This document shows, in pieces, positions 61,863 to 64,000 of a DNA stretch of 64,000 nucleotides. Source of the DNA: Azadirachta indica (Eukaryota; Streptophyta; Magnoliopsida; Sapindales; Meliaceae); contig CM040444.1 of NCBI GenBank assembly GCA_022749755.1, forward strand, positions 18,149,274 to 18,213,273. The letters run 5' to 3'. The notes under the pieces were generated by a model, which worked only from the letters and a program-made list of their open reading frames with translations, ran no database searches and had not been told where the DNA came from. The first letter of the stretch is position 1; each line of letters opens with the position of its first letter. A program made the translations under genes and the position numbers.

Positions 61863-64000
61863 GAGACTGCAAAAATTAACTAGTTAATTAATTAATTAAT
61901 TAATCAATCAAAAGAGAGGAATTGACAGAAGAGAGATTGAAGATAAACAATGGAGAATAACCAGATAAAATGTGAGGAAGAGCAAAGAAAATGCATTTCA
62001 ATTTACGGAAGTAACTGTTTGTTTGTTTGTTTAATTGTCTGTTAATTTGGAGAAAAGAATTGGTCATGCATGCCAGTTATTATTATCAAAGAGGATTTCT
62101 CACTTTTCTCAATTACCCTATATTTAGACATTGTTATTACACATCATATGTATGTCTTCTGCTTTAAAAAAAAAAAAAATCATATCTACATATTCAATTC
62201 TTTATATATATTATCTACCTCCAAACTAATTTCTTTTGAGAATTTGCTACAATTGGCCAATAATTAATGAATTGAAGTATATATAATGCTACACTAATGC
62301 TAAAGACATACACAACTCTTCATCAAAATTTATGATATACAAACAGACGTGGCATGATACTAACATTCGTTGCATATACTCTATATTATTTATTCTCATT
62401 AATTGAATTAATTTTTCTACTTTCATCAACTTATACTAACTATACTACATGAATTTACATACAATAATTTGAATAGTAAGTTTGTAACTCTAACATTATT
62501 CATAATACTGAAATTTTTAAGTTGCATATCCTAATTTCTATTAATTATCAATTTAATTACGATGAAATTATAGGTCAGGTTTTTTATTTTTATTATGTAT
62601 GTTGGCATCCACTTCTAGAATGTTAAAAGCCAGTTGGACAAGATTCAAGGTTTTTCAACAAAAACTCATTATTTCCTTCAGCAACTAGAAGGCATGAGAT
62701 GATTTCTAAATACCTTTTGAATCTACATTCACAATATTATTGTTGCAAAATTATATTAGATGATAAAAAGTAGAGAATTTCTTCTTGATCATACTATACT
62801 CAGAAACTTCTTCACCATATAGTTTTAATCGTGAGGTAATGCGGAATAGAGTTGAGTCACACTTAGCAACATTTTAAAGTGGTTAGATTTGTTTTTGGAC
62901 TTTAACGAATTTAATTAACACTCAATTAATTAAATTACCTACCATGTTTATGTGGTTTTGTATCACCTACTCTATGAGGCCACACTCAGCTATTGAACAA
63001 TTGAATAAGTTATAAAAGATTACAAATACTAATCAAACTTAAAAAGATAAAGATTCTCTCCTTACTTTTGTGGTCGCTGTGTAGAATTAATTAGCTGGAC
63101 TTGTTCAGCGAGCACTAGTCGTCTTGTTCATTTTACTACAGTTGAACTCCTTTAAAGGCCGTCAAATTGCCTCTCCAAAAGCGATTCTTCTCCTGATGAA
63201 CAAAGAATCCTTTTCCAAAGAATCACAATGATAAGGGTCTGATCACACCTTGCACATATATTTTCTAACTTTAAAACTAAGAACCTTGGATTAAAGAGGT
63301 TTTCCCTAAGCAAACACGTTGATAACACGAACCTTAGGGTTTAATTAGTGTTGATAACACGTTGTAACTAATGATTCAAATATATAAATGGGAAAAGATA
63401 GAAGGATGCATAAAATATTTTTATATACTGATCACACAGTAAATGCTTTTCTTTTTCGTAACCAATGGTTGAATGATGACATGATATAATTTATAAATAT
63501 ATATATATGTAGAGAAAGAGAGAGAGAGAGAGTACAAGTCAATAGGTGAAAAACTTAGTAACATGAACGTGGAATCTAATGCACAGAATACATAACATTA
63601 TTTAATCTGCATTTTTAATGAAAAGGGTGTGAAATCCATTGTATTTATAATAATTTTTGCAATTTCAACTTCCTTAATATAAAACAATACTATGTTAACC
63701 ATAATATGTCAAATTATTTTTAATTTTAATGCTTCAATTACTTAATAGTTACCAACGCTTTATAATAATAGGGATTAATTTATGGGATACTGTGATATAC
63801 CCCCATTTTTTGAGAAAACAGTGAATATCCCTTAATTTTTAGGGTGTGCTATTTGCCCTTTAAATTTTGAAAAAAAAATAAGATGATACTTTCTTAACTT
63901 AACTTAACTTATGTCAATTTGATATGTCATGATATTATTTTTGTAGTCCTTAAACTTAAATAAAATAACAAAATAATTTCTCATCATTGAAAATTTAGTG
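61863..64000. other. AT-rich region to the end of the window
   Basis: Starts with the promoter of the HSP40-like gene, including a TTAA repeat (61880-61902). The rest has no recognised gene. A TA/GA microsatellite lies at 63498-63533. Positions 63775-63870 (GGGATACTGTGATATACCCC..., TATCCCTTAATTTTTAGGGT) resemble the end of a TIR element whose other end is outside the window. Confidence 0.45.
63498..63533. repeat. Compound microsatellite (TA)n...(AG)n
   Basis: A TA tract, a short spacer and about eight AG units; the reverse-complement layout of the CT/TA tracts elsewhere in the window. Confidence 0.9.

Noticed and set aside
63000..63380. Possible LTR-retrotransposon piece (repeated GTTGATAACACG).
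   Set aside because: The repeated phrase is only about 12 bases and there is no coding or paired LTR in view.

Overview
This window is nuclear DNA of a flowering plant, most likely a eudicot. It has AT-rich spacers, many short GT-AG introns, plant-only gene families and plant-type transposon remains. The species cannot be named from the sequence. All exon coordinates were read by eye from codon continuity and GT/AG boundaries, so they are models rather than transcript-supported structures.

Positions 1-44661 form a gene-rich block of housekeeping genes. In order they are plastid triosephosphate isomerase (minus, 9 exons), a bHLH121/URI-like transcription factor (minus, 5 exons), XAP5/XCT (plus, 12 exons), translocon-associated protein alpha (plus, 8 exons), a PRP2/PRP4-type proline-rich cell-wall protein (plus, 2 exons) and nucleoporin NUP188 (plus, 30 exons visible). 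In Arabidopsis the orthologues of five of these six lie in two paralogous blocks (At2g21140-21170 and At4g38760-38770), so this looks like a conserved microsyntenic segment. The genes do not form a pathway. Their spacers and introns hold non-autonomous DNA elements, a tRNA-derived SINE with its target duplication, a LINE remnant and microsatellites.

NUP188 runs into a gap of exactly 100 N (44662-44761) and its C-terminal part is not found again. The far side of the gap is the decayed coding part of an En/Spm (CACTA) transposon (about 44762-50500). From there to the end the window is poorer and more repetitive. It holds a truncated HDA19-like histone deacetylase fragment, a perfect 29-bp hairpin, a small secreted Pro/Trp repeat protein (minus), a MITE cluster, a short B3-domain protein (minus) and an HSP40-like protein with a degenerate J-like N-terminus and an Arg/Ser-rich linker (minus, 3 exons).

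Two otherwise good genes (PRP and NUP188) each show a one-base frame problem. That may be sequencing error or real variation. I see no cluster that looks like a new multi-gene system. The most unusual items are the secreted repeat protein, the degenerate-J HSP40 and the promoter-bearing HDA19-like fragment.
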